DNA of 32,867 bases, from assembly GCA_036374175.1 (NCBI GenBank), contig DASUUH010000109.1, positions 1-32,867 of the forward strand, in the 5' to 3' direction. This document shows, piece after piece, positions 1 through 7,424 of this stretch. The notes under the pieces are model-generated. The model was not told the origin of the DNA and made no database searches. It saw only the letters and a program-made list of their open reading frames with translations. The translations under genes were made by a program, and so were the position numbers. This DNA is from JASLBX01 sp036374175. GTDB lineage: Bacteria > Actinomycetota > Actinomycetes > Jiangellales > Jiangellaceae. Within the stretch, counting starts at the first letter, position 1. Every line of letters begins with the position of its first letter.

Positions 1-10
1 GAGGCGAGCC

Positions 11-268
11 ATGAACGAGTGGGACGTCCTGCTCGGAGGCGACGCCGAGGAACTGAGCTGGCAAGAAAAGGCGCTGTGCGCGCAGACCGACCCGGAGGCG
101 TTCTTCCCGGAGAAGGGCGGCTCCACCCGCGAGGCGAAGAAAGTGTGCCTCAGCTGCGAAGTCCGAGCCGAGTGCCTCGAATACGCGCTCATGCACGACG
201 AGCGGTTCGGGATCTGGGGCGGGCTTTCCGAGCGGGAACGTCGCAAGCTCAAAAAGCGCGCGAGCTAG
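11..268 (+). CDS. whiB: WhiB-family iron-sulfur transcription factor (WhiB2/WhmD-like)
   Basis: This 85-residue protein is a complete Wbl regulator, a family that binds a 4Fe-4S cluster and partners with the principal sigma factor to control division and differentiation genes. The four cluster cysteines are C23, C46, C49 and C55 (a C-x2-C between the second and third). The Wbl turn GIWGG is at residues 67-71 and is followed by a basic C-terminal tail (RERRKLKKR) that contacts DNA. The N-terminal acidic stretch and the block ALCAQTDPEAFFPEKGG resemble the WhiB/WhmD branch, which is essential for septation in several actinobacteria. GAGGCGAG just before the ATG is a plausible ribosome site. Its promoter lies outside the window. 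It is followed on the same strand by the giant glycosyltransferase after a 180-bp gap. I am sure of the family and fairly sure of the WhiB2 branch. Confidence 0.96.
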   Translation: MNEWDVLLGGDAEELSWQEKALCAQTDPEAFFPEKGGSTREAKKVCLSCEVRAECLEYALMHDERFGIWGGLSERERRKLKKRAS

Positions 269-284
269 CCGGCCGGCGAGCGGA

Positions 285-300
285 CAGCGGGCCGCCGCTG
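285..300 (+). terminator. Short GC hairpin downstream of whiB
   Basis: CAGCGG and CCGCTG form a perfect 6-bp stem over a 4-nt loop, 17 nt after the whiB stop codon. No T-run follows, so it is at best a weak intrinsic terminator or an mRNA-end stabiliser. The rest of the 269-447 gap shows only a possible TAAGGT -10 box at 382-387 without a clear -35 element. Confidence 0.3.
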
Positions 301-447
301 CGCCCGACCGCGCTCTGATGCATTTGTGCAGGCAGGTTCAAGTCTTGGCGCTCGGGCACAGCCGATCGGCCAATCTCGTCGTAAGGTAGGGCGTTGCGGT
401 GCGCGCCCCGTGTGCCGCCATGAGCAGAACGCCGGACCTGACGAGGC

Positions 448-3400
448 ATGCCGACCGACCCGATCCGATCAATCCACGATGCTGCTCCGAGTGTCTACGA
501 AGACCCCGGCTACGGCGCCGACGATGCCCTTGATGCGTTCGCCCAGCCAGACGCTGCGCCGGTACCCGTCGACCCCGGTGCCCTCGCCGCTCAGCACGTC
601 ACCGCCGTACTCGTCGCCCACGACGGCGAACGCTGGCTGCCCCAGGTGCTTGATGCACTAGCGGCGCTGATCTACCTGCCTGATCGGATCGTCGCCGTCG
701 ACACCGGCAGCCGCGACAGCACGCCCAAGCTGCTCGCCGAAGCGCTCGGCGGGCACGCGGTCACTACCCAGCCCAAGCGGACCGGCTTCGGTGTAGCGAT
801 CCAAGCCGGCCTGGACTATGCCGACAAGCTGTCCCCGATCACCCAGAGCTGGCAGCAGCGTACGGAGTGGATCTGGCTGCTGCACGACGACTGCGCGCCC
901 GCGCCAGACGCATTGCTGCGGCTGCTCGAGGGTGCGATCCGCCGGCCAGACGCAGCGGTGATCGGCCCGAAGGTACGCGGGTGGCGGGACGAGCGGCAGC
1001 TACTTGAGGTCGGGCTCACCATGACCGGCGGGGGACGCCGGCACACCGGCCTGGAGAAGCTCGAGTACGACCAGGGCCAGCACGACAGCACTCGTGACGT
1101 GCTTGCGGTGGGCAGCGCCGGGATGCTGGTGCGCCGGGATGTGTGGGAAGAGCTCGGTGGATTCGACCGTGATCTTCCCGTGTTCCGCGACGACATCGAC
1201 TTCGGGTGGCGGGCGAACCTCGCCGGCCACCCGGTTCTGGTCTGCCCGGACGCTGTCGTGCAGCATGCCGAAGCGGCCGCACACGGGCGGCGGCGGCTCG
1301 GCGCCACGCGCGACCGCACACATCTCGTGGACCGCCGCAACGCGATCTACGTACTGCTGGCGAACGCGCCCGCGCGGCGCTGGCTGTTCACCCTCGCGAG
1401 GGTTGTTATCGGCGCGGTCGCCCGAGTCGTTGGGTTCCTGCTCGGCAAGCAGCCCGCACTCGCCGTTGAAGAGATCTTCGCGGTGTTGTCCGTGCTGGTG
1501 CGTCCCGACAAGATCATCCGAGCCCGCACGCGACGTGCTAAGACCCGAAACATCAATCCGGCTGAACTCCGCACCTACTTCCCATCGGCCGGTCAGCAAC
1601 TCCGCAACGCCGGCGAGACCGTCCTCGCCGTTGTCACGGGCACCGGTAGCGGACACGACCTGCCGTCCAGGCGGCGAGTGATCACCGAACCGGACTCCGA
1701 TGACGACGAACTCGCTGCGGATGACGCGTGGTGGTTGAAAGCACTGCTGCGCCCGCCGTTTCTGCTGGTCGTGGGGCTGGTATCAGTCACTCTTATCGCC
1801 TCGCGACGGCTGATCGGGATGGGCCGGCTAAGCGGTGGGGCGTTGTTCCCGGCACCTGATTCGACGGCTGAGCTCTGGGCGACGTACACCACCGCCTGGC
1901 ACGGGGTCGGCCTCGGCGGCGACGCTCCTGCCCCGCCGTACCTGGCGGTCGTCGGTGCGTTGAGCTGGCTGCTGCGCAGCCCCTCGTTGGCGGTGGACCT
2001 GCTGCTTGTCGGCTCGGTTCCACTCGCCGCGCTCAGCGCGTATTTCCTTCTGCGGCGAATCGTCGACTCCGACTTGCTGAGGGTGTGGGGGGCTGCGGTC
2101 TACGGCCTACTACCGGCGACGACAGGGACGATTGCAGGCGGCCGGCTGGGCACCGCAGTGGCGGCGATCATGCTTCCGCTCCTTGGGCTCGCGGTGATGC
2201 GTACGCTCGGGAACCCCGACCGCCCTGGCCCGTTCCGCGCCGCGTGGAGCGCCGGTCTGTTGCTCGCCATTGTGGTGGCATTTGTGCCGATCGCATGGGC
2301 CGCTGCCCTGGGGCTCGCGGTGGGCGCGGTGGTTATTCGCCGGTCGGCCGGTGTGCTGCTGCGCATGCTGGCGGTGCTCAGCGTCGCTCCGGTTGTCCTG
2401 GCGCCGTGGTCGCTGCACGTGGCCGGCTCACCTGGGCTGCTGCTGAGCGAAGCCGGCGCCGCCGGTCCTGGGTTGTCCGACCCCGATCTCGCGCCATGGT
2501 CTGTGCTGCTGGTCAACCCGGGCGGTCCTGGCGCCGCGCCGGTCTGGCTGGCGGTAGCGCTAGTGCTGGCGGCGTGGTCGGGCTTGTTCCGGGCAACCGA
2601 CCGGGGCCCGGTCATCGCCGGTTGGACGGTCGCTGGCGTTGGCATCGTTCTGGGCCTGGCCGTCGCGCGCCTCCCGGTACGCGGCGGGACGCTGGAAACA
2701 CCGGTCGCGGGCTGGCCGGGATTCGCCACGGTGCTCGTCGGCGGCGGCCTCGTACTGGCCGGTGTCGGGGCGGCGGCCGGCCTGCGGCAGCGACTGGCCG
2801 GTGTGAGCTTCGGGTGGCGGCAGCCACTGGCAGTGCTCCTCGTGGCGGCGGCAGCCGTTACGCCTTTGGTGGCGGCCGGCTGGTGGGTCGTGCAGGGAGC
2901 AGACGATCCGCTCACCCGCCAAGACCCGGCGGTGCTACCGGCGTACGTCGTGGAGGAAGGTGAGCTGCCCGACCGCATCCGCACGCTCGTGCTGACCCGC
3001 ACCGGCGACGGCCGCGTCACGTACGCGCTGCTGCGGCAGGCGGGCCCACGGTTGGGGGACGCCGAGACCAGCCCGGCGCCGGCAGAGCAGACGGCACTCG
3101 AAGATGTTGTGAGCGACCTGGTGTCCGGCCGCGGCGGTGCGGACGCTTCAGCGCTGGCCGACTTCGCGGCACGGTACGTGTACCTGCCGGCGCCCGCAGA
3201 ACCTGAACTCGTCGACGTTCTTGACACGGTTCCAGGCTTGAGCCGGGCCAGCGCGCCACCTGAAGCAGCGATGTGGCGAGTTGATGCCGACGTGGCCCGG
3301 GTCCGCGTGCTCGGCGGCACCGAAGGTGTCATCGCAGTGGCCAGCGAAGCGATCGCCGCCGGTTCGGCCATCCCTGCGGATCCGGACAGCGACGGCCGCC

Positions 3401-4107
3401 GGCTCGTCCTCGCCGAACGCGCCCATCCCAGCTGGCGCGCGAGCCTGGGCGGTGAGCCGCTGACGCCCGTCCTGCACAACGGCTGGGCTCAGGCATTCGA
3501 GCTACCTCCCACGGGTGGCGAGGTGACGATTTCGTACGACGGCGAGCAGCGCGAGACATGGTTGACCATCCAGCTGCTCGCGGTTGTGCTGGCGATCGTG
3601 CTCGCGTTGCCGGGGATGCGGCGGCGCAGGGGCGCGATCGAGGGGGCGGCCCACGACATCGACGATGCGACCGGTTCCGACCTGCCGGTTGTGGGATCCC
3701 GCCGGGCCGCCCGGCTAAGGGAGCCCGCGCCTGTGGGCGCCGGCGCACAGCGCCCCCCGTACGTGGTGCCGGTTGAGCACGACCAGCATCGGCCCACAGA
3801 GTACGTCGGGCCACCGGGGCTGCGGCCGCCGACCGAGTACGTCGATCCGGTCGTGCCGGCCTACACCGAACCGGCACCACCGGCCTACACCGAATCAGGC
3901 CTCGCGTCGCGGTCCGCCGATCCGGAGCGGCGCGCCGGCGACGCTTCGGCCAAGCCGGGCGGCGGGCGGCGCAAGGGCGGCCGTCGCGCACGCAGGGGCG
4001 GACCCCTATCGGACACGGTCGACGAGTTGGAGCCGTCCGGCCGACAGTCTGAAAGCAAGGGCGGTCGCCGGGCACGAGGCCGGCGGCGCCGCGGAGGTGA
4101 CTCGTGA
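448..4107 (+). CDS. Very large membrane-associated family 2 glycosyltransferase
   Basis: The 1219-residue protein begins with a cytoplasmic GT-A glycosyltransferase domain (about residues 50-280) that should transfer a sugar from a nucleotide donor to an envelope glycan. Visible GT2 signatures are the start VTAVLVAHDG, DTGSRDST at 85-92, the metal-binding HDD at 146-148 and the acceptor-side motif FRDDIDFGWR at 246-255, like rhamnosyl and galactofuranosyl transferases. From about 430 to 850 there are many hydrophobic segments, then an extracytoplasmic-looking region, a last membrane helix near 1038-1057 and a Pro/Tyr-rich, then strongly basic tail with KGGRRAR twice and PTEYV/PAYTE repeats. 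An in-frame stop at 439-441 forces the start to be at or after 448, and that ATG has only a poorly spaced ACGAGG before it. The stop overlaps the next start (GTGA), so the pair is translationally coupled. The sugar and acceptor cannot be read from sequence. Confidence 0.88.
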   Translation: MPTDPIRSIHDAAPSVYEDPGYGADDALDAFAQPDAAPVPVDPGALAAQHVTAVLVAHDGERWLPQVLDALAALIYLPDRIVAVDTGSRDSTPKLLAEALGGHAVTTQPKRTGFGVAIQAGLDYADKLSPITQSWQQRTEWIWLLHDDCAPAPDALLRLLEGAIRRPDAAVIGPKVRGWRDERQLLEVGLTMTGGGRRHTGLEKLEYDQGQHDSTRDVLAVGSAGMLVRRDVWEELGGFDRDLPVFRDDIDFGWRANLAGHPVLVCPDAVVQHAEAAAHGRRRLGATRDRTHLVDRRNAIYVLLANAPARRWLFTLARVVIGAVARVVGFLLGKQPALAVEEIFAVLSVLVRPDKIIRARTRRAKTRNINPAELRTYFPSAGQQLRNAGETVLAVVTGTGSGHDLPSRRRVITEPDSDDDELAADDAWWLKALLRPPFLLVVGLVSVTLIASRRLIGMGRLSGGALFPAPDSTAELWATYTTAWHGVGLGGDAPAPPYLAVVGALSWLLRSPSLAVDLLLVGSVPLAALSAYFLLRRIVDSDLLRVWGAAVYGLLPATTGTIAGGRLGTAVAAIMLPLLGLAVMRTLGNPDRPGPFRAAWSAGLLLAIVVAFVPIAWAAALGLAVGAVVIRRSAGVLLRMLAVLSVAPVVLAPWSLHVAGSPGLLLSEAGAAGPGLSDPDLAPWSVLLVNPGGPGAAPVWLAVALVLAAWSGLFRATDRGPVIAGWTVAGVGIVLGLAVARLPVRGGTLETPVAGWPGFATVLVGGGLVLAGVGAAAGLRQRLAGVSFGWRQPLAVLLVAAAAVTPLVAAGWWVVQGADDPLTRQDPAVLPAYVVEEGELPDRIRTLVLTRTGDGRVTYALLRQAGPRLGDAETSPAPAEQTALEDVVSDLVSGRGGADASALADFAARYVYLPAPAEPELVDVLDTVPGLSRASAPPEAAMWRVDADVARVRVLGGTEGVIAVASEAIAAGSAIPADPDSDGRRLVLAERAHPSWRASLGGEPLTPVLHNGWAQAFELPPTGGEVTISYDGEQRETWLTIQLLAVVLAIVLALPGMRRRRGAIEGAAHDIDDATGSDLPVVGSRRAARLREPAPVGAGAQRPPYVVPVEHDQHRPTEYVGPPGLRPPTEYVDPVVPAYTEPAPPAYTESGLASRSADPERRAGDASAKPGGGRRKGGRRARRGGPLSDTVDELEPSGRQSESKGGRRARGRRRRGGDS

Positions 4108-5654
4108 AGCGCCGGGCAAGCAGCGCGGCCGCGACTGCACTCATGGTGGCGGCGGGTTTGGCGGTGGCCCTCGGCGCTACTGCGCTGGTCGACCCGCCCG
4201 ACGAGGTCGTTCGCGCCCACCCAAAGCAGGTCGAGCCAGTGGTCAAGTCAACGTCCGTCTGCCCGTACATCGGTGGGGAAGCCCGGGCCGCATCGCGCCT
4301 CGGCGTCCTGCCGCTGGCAAATGTGGCCGAGCCCGACTGGACTCCGCCTACCGATGCGGCCGAAAGCGACTCGGACGGCCCGCCGCCGGTGGTGGTACGC
4401 CGATTGGCCGGGCCTGACGACGTCCCGGACCCGCTCACCACCGTCGCCGAGCGGGGGCTACCGGTGATTAAGAAGGTCGAGGGAAGCAACCCTGCGCCGT
4501 ACGCAGTGCAGGCCGAAGGTCCGTTCGCGCCGGGTGTGGTGGCTGAGCAGTACATGATTGCTCAGGCCATCGACCTGCGGGGCGTCGTGTCCGCACCGTG
4601 CACCGCCCCGGGCCGCGAGCACTGGTTCGTCGGCGCGTCGGCGACGCCTGGGCACCGGGGCAGACTGATCCTGACCAACCCGTACCCCACCGCGGCCGTA
4701 GTCACCGTCTCACTGTGGGATGCCACTGGCCAGGTCGAGGTGCAAGGCATCAAAGACATCAGCATCCCGCCGCTCAGCCAGGAAGTGCTGGTGCTCGACG
4801 CGTTCGTGCCGGAGGCCGAAGACGTGGGCGTACGGGTGCGTGCATCTCAGGGCCGCGTGAGCGCGGCGCTGGACTACCGCGAAAGCGACGACGGCGAGCC
4901 GCTCGGCATCTCAATGATTCCCAGGGCGGCAGGACCAGCGAAGTCGTTGGTCGTGCCCGGCGTGCCTGCGCACGGCCGTCGGACACTCGTCGTGTTCGCG
5001 CCAGGAGAGTCGGGTGCAATCGTCTCGCTCAAGATCCTCGGCGCTGATGGCCCGTTCAGCCCTCTGGAACACGACGTGGTGACCGTACCGGCTGGCGGCA
5101 TGGTGCGCGTGCCGCTCGATGATGCGGTCGGCGACGCAGCGGCTGCGGTCGCTCTGGACAGTGACGAGGAGATCACCGCGGCCGTGCGGGTCGAAGACAC
5201 CGGCGCGGACCAGCGTCCCGAGCTCGCGTACACGGCGGCCGCCGTACCACTGCCGGCCGGTCCGTCCGCCGTCGTGCTGAGCCGCACTGACGCCACTGTG
5301 ACGAGCCGGCTGCTGCTGACGGGAATCGGCGAGATCGCGGGGCGCGTGTCGGTGAAGGTGCTGGACGCCGACGGCGGGGTCGCCGACGAGCAGGTCGTGG
5401 ACGTGCCGGTGGGCAGCACGGTGGACGTGGAACTCACCCCGCCTGAAGGCATGGGGTGGTCGAGCACGGTCATCGAGCCGGCCGCCGCCGGCACCGTGAT
5501 GGCCGTTCGCGAGATCACGGGTGAGGATGACGACGGCCGGCTGGTCGACCTCATGCCCGTCGTTCCGCCGACGTTGACCGTGCAGGTTCCGACGGTTGTC
5601 AGTGAACTCCCGACCGGACTCCGGCCGGCCGGCCGTACGGAGACCGACAGCTAG
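4104..5654 (+). CDS. DUF5719 family exported protein
   Basis: The 516-residue protein starts with a basic KRR stretch and one hydrophobic segment (about residues 9-29), so it is secreted or anchored with its bulk outside. The rest is a run of beta-rich repeats of the kind seen in DUF5719 proteins, which are known mainly as partners encoded next to large actinobacterial glycosyltransferases. There is no recognisable catalytic motif. It starts at a GTG overlapping the glycosyltransferase stop by 4 nt, with GGAGG at 4093-4097 giving a good ribosome site. The coupling argues that the two act together in building or exporting a surface glycan, but that is inference. Only 14 bp separate its stop from the convergent DeoR gene, with no terminator between them. 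Confidence 0.8.
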   Translation: MKRRASSAAATALMVAAGLAVALGATALVDPPDEVVRAHPKQVEPVVKSTSVCPYIGGEARAASRLGVLPLANVAEPDWTPPTDAAESDSDGPPPVVVRRLAGPDDVPDPLTTVAERGLPVIKKVEGSNPAPYAVQAEGPFAPGVVAEQYMIAQAIDLRGVVSAPCTAPGREHWFVGASATPGHRGRLILTNPYPTAAVVTVSLWDATGQVEVQGIKDISIPPLSQEVLVLDAFVPEAEDVGVRVRASQGRVSAALDYRESDDGEPLGISMIPRAAGPAKSLVVPGVPAHGRRTLVVFAPGESGAIVSLKILGADGPFSPLEHDVVTVPAGGMVRVPLDDAVGDAAAAVALDSDEEITAAVRVEDTGADQRPELAYTAAAVPLPAGPSAVVLSRTDATVTSRLLLTGIGEIAGRVSVKVLDADGGVADEQVVDVPVGSTVDVELTPPEGMGWSSTVIEPAAAGTVMAVREITGEDDDGRLVDLMPVVPPTLTVQVPTVVSELPTGLRPAGRTETDS

Positions 5655-5668
5655 GCCTTGGGCGTTGT

Positions 5669-6454
5669 TTAGTTGTCCTTTACCTGGGCGATCCTGACAT
5701 CGAGCACCTGATCTTGTAGTTGTGCCCGCGCGTCCATCTTCAGCCGGTCATCGGTGACGACCAGGTCGGCGTCAGCCAGCGGGACGATTGTGCTGATCCC
5801 GACGACCTGCCACTTTGTGTGATCGGCGAGGACGACGAGCCGGCGACTGGCGGCGATGAGTGCCCGGTCGGTCTCGGCCTCCAGCAGGTTGGGCGTCGTG
5901 AACCCGGCCTCGGGATCCATGCCGTGCACGCCGAGGAACACCGCGTCCAGGTGCAGCGTTCGCAGCGAATTGACCGCGAGGGGGCCGACCAGCGCGTCGG
6001 AGGGTGTGCGAACGCCGCCGGTCAACACGACGTTTTGCTCCGGACCGTCGGTGAAGTACAGCAGGTCCGCGATCCGGATCGAGTTGGTGACGATCGTAAG
6101 ACCGGGGACTTCGCGCAGCCGCCGGGCCAGCGTCCACGTCGTGGTGCCCGCGGACAACCCGATCGCGGCGCCGGGGGCCACCTCCTGGGCCGCCGTCAGC
6201 GCAATGGCTTCCTTTTCCGCGCGCTGCTGGGCCGATTTGGCCTCGAATCCGGGCTCGTGTGTGCTGCGGGCCCGGCGGGTCGCACCGCCGTGAACCTTGT
6301 CGATCAGCCCCTGCTGGGCGAGGGCGTCCAAGTCGCGACGGATCGTCATGTCGGAGACGCCGAACAGGTCCACCAGGTCGGCGACTCTGGCCGCGCCTCG
6401 GCGTTGGATCTCCTGGACGATCTTGGCTTGGCGCTCGGCCGCGAGCACGGTCAC
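5669..6454 (-). CDS. DeoR/GlpR-family transcriptional repressor
   Basis: The protein is 261 residues when started at the GTG (6454-6452) that overlaps the upstream peptidase stop in a GTGA. The N-terminal winged helix (about residues 4-57) carries the DeoR recognition segment VSDMTIRRDLDALAQQG followed by the usual VHGGA turn. The C-terminal DeoRC sugar-phosphate sensor domain shows GLSAGTTTWTLARRL, VVLTGG, and LLEAETDRALI followed by VVLADHTKW. The family represses sugar catabolic operons and is released by a phosphorylated sugar; the effector here is unknown. Length is typical (250-260). An in-frame extension upstream inside the peptidase gene has no family similarity and is not part of the protein. 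It has no sugar operon beside it, so the targets may be elsewhere, or it may sense mannose phosphates from the nearby manA/manB. Confidence 0.93.
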   Translation of the reverse strand: MTVLAAERQAKIVQEIQRRGAARVADLVDLFGVSDMTIRRDLDALAQQGLIDKVHGGATRRARSTHEPGFEAKSAQQRAEKEAIALTAAQEVAPGAAIGLSAGTTTWTLARRLREVPGLTIVTNSIRIADLLYFTDGPEQNVVLTGGVRTPSDALVGPLAVNSLRTLHLDAVFLGVHGMDPEAGFTTPNLLEAETDRALIAASRRLVVLADHTKWQVVGISTIVPLADADLVVTDDRLKMDARAQLQDQVLDVRIAQVKDN

Positions 6455-6894
6455 CCCCGGAAGCCGTAGGCCGGGTCGACCTCCTCCGGATCGACTCCGA
6501 GCAGCTCGGCGACCTGCTCCACGACAACTTCGTGGACCAGCAGGCGCAACTGGCGGTCGCCGGATGTGCGAGTCTCGATCGGCCTGCGGTAGACGACGAC
6601 GCGGGGCGGCAGTGCTCCCGTAGCAGTGAACGCTCGTGCGAGCGGCACCCAGTCCCGATCCCAATCGTCCAGCCCTGGAACGTCCTCGACGGCGAACTCC
6701 ACCTTCGCCAGCTGGTCGCGCCACCGGCGGTCCAGCCGTTCGACGCTTTCGAGCACGTGGTCGTCGAACCGCTTGGCCCGGCTGACCGCGGCCGGCGAAC
6801 CCGGCGGAGCTAGCGGGCCCCGCATGCCCCGGCCGTGCCGGTCACGCTGGATTCGCGGCAGTTGCACCCGGGCGGTTCGGCGCGTGCTACTCAC
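6451..6894 (-). CDS. Zincin-like metallopeptidase family protein (Rv3259 type)
   Basis: The 147-residue protein belongs to the small actinobacterial metallopeptidase family found beside whiB2 and DUF3499. The putative zinc motif near the C-terminus is HEVVVEQVAELLGVDPEEV, a degenerate HExxxEQ form rather than canonical HExxH, so catalytic activity is uncertain. The N-terminus is very basic and proline-rich. The GTG start (6894-6892) has no Shine-Dalgarno, but a TAGGCT box lies exactly 7 nt upstream, the hallmark of a leaderless transcript. It is transcribed divergently from DUF3499 across an 84-bp gap and overlaps the downstream DeoR start by 4 nt, making a two-gene operon. Confidence 0.82.
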   Translation of the reverse strand: MSSTRRTARVQLPRIQRDRHGRGMRGPLAPPGSPAAVSRAKRFDDHVLESVERLDRRWRDQLAKVEFAVEDVPGLDDWDRDWVPLARAFTATGALPPRVVVYRRPIETRTSGDRQLRLLVHEVVVEQVAELLGVDPEEVDPAYGFRG

Positions 6895-6901
6895 ACCATG
6901 C

Positions 6902-6907
6902 AGCCTA
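6902..6907 (-). promoter_or_regulatory. -10 box of a predicted leaderless promoter for the zincin-like peptidase gene
   Basis: On the minus strand the hexamer TAGGCT (TANNNT) is followed by 7 nt and then the GTG start at 6894, so transcription would begin at or within a base of the start codon. No Shine-Dalgarno is present. Confidence 0.55.
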
Positions 6908-6965
6908 GATGGTCAACGGCCGGCACCGCTGGCGCGCCGGGCTGCCGCGTCCGCCGCAACGACGC

Positions 6966-6971
6966 TAACGT
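6966..6971 (+). promoter_or_regulatory. -10 box of a predicted leaderless promoter for DUF3499
   Basis: TAACGT fits TANNNT and lies 7 nt before the GTG at 6979. There is no purine-rich ribosome site between them. It supports the GTG at 6979 over in-frame starts further upstream. Confidence 0.55.
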
Positions 6972-6978
6972 TCACCTC

Positions 6979-7332
6979 GTGAGCCCAGCACGCCGGTGTT
7001 CTCGCTCCGCCTGCTCGAACAAGGCGGTAGCAACGTTGACGTACGTGTACGCCGATTCCACTGCCGTGCTGGGGCCGCTTGCCACCTATGCCGAACCACA
7101 CTGCTACGACCTGTGCAGCGAGCACGCGGAGCGGCTGGTCGCGCCGCGCGGGTGGGAGGTCATACGGCTCGCGCCCGATCCGGAAGCGCTGCAACCGAGC
7201 CATGACGATCTGGAGGCACTGGCCAACGCCGTGCGTGAGGCTGCCGCCCGGCCTGAGCGCCCGGACCCGCCGCCGCACGGCGAAGTAGGCCGCCGGGGAC
7301 ACCTGCGCGTCCTGCGCAATCCCGACGCGTAA
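6979..7332 (+). CDS. DUF3499 family protein (Rv3258c type)
   Basis: The 117-residue protein matches the small DUF3499 family that is almost confined to actinobacteria. The conserved core is at the N-terminus: RRCSRSACSNKAVATLTYVY and, further on, a C-Y-D-L-C-S-E-H segment. The arrangement of cysteines and histidine suggests a zinc-binding fold, but no function is established. The GTG at 6979 is chosen because family members start just before the first CSR motif and because a leaderless-type -10 box sits 7 nt upstream; an upstream in-frame extension is antisense to the peptidase gene. Downstream comes a long palindrome and manB. Confidence 0.85.
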   Translation: MSPARRCSRSACSNKAVATLTYVYADSTAVLGPLATYAEPHCYDLCSEHAERLVAPRGWEVIRLAPDPEALQPSHDDLEALANAVREAAARPERPDPPPHGEVGRRGHLRVLRNPDA

Positions 7333-7337
7333 CCTTC

Positions 7338-7400
7338 CGCCGCCAATCTCGCGACAATCCATTCGGTGCGACGTTGTGGATTGTCGCGGGATTGGCGGCG
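7338..7400. repeat. Long palindrome, family A, between DUF3499 and manB
   Basis: The arms 7338-7361 and 7377-7400 pair over 24 positions with a single mismatch (a G-U wobble in RNA), around a 15-nt loop. The arms contain GCGACAATCCA / TGGATTGTCGC, the same core as the palindrome inside comF at 25982-26030. No T-run follows. It could be a bidirectional terminator, but the shared core with a coding copy suggests a dispersed palindromic element. Confidence 0.85.
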
Positions 7401-7411
7401 CGCCGCTCGGG

Positions 7412-7417
7412 TAGGGT
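7412..7417 (+). promoter_or_regulatory. -10 box of a predicted leaderless promoter for manB
   Basis: TAGGGT fits TANNNT and is separated by exactly 7 nt from the GTG at 7425. It lies 11 bp downstream of the family A palindrome, so the palindrome occupies the -35 to -75 region. Confidence 0.5.
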
Positions 7418-7424
7418 CGGCGGC

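Noticed and set aside
2100..3479. 459-residue open frame antisense to the glycosyltransferase
   Set aside because: It is a GC-rich shadow: Ser/Thr/Arg/Pro/Ala-rich, with no domain, and opposite a frame with strong domain evidence.
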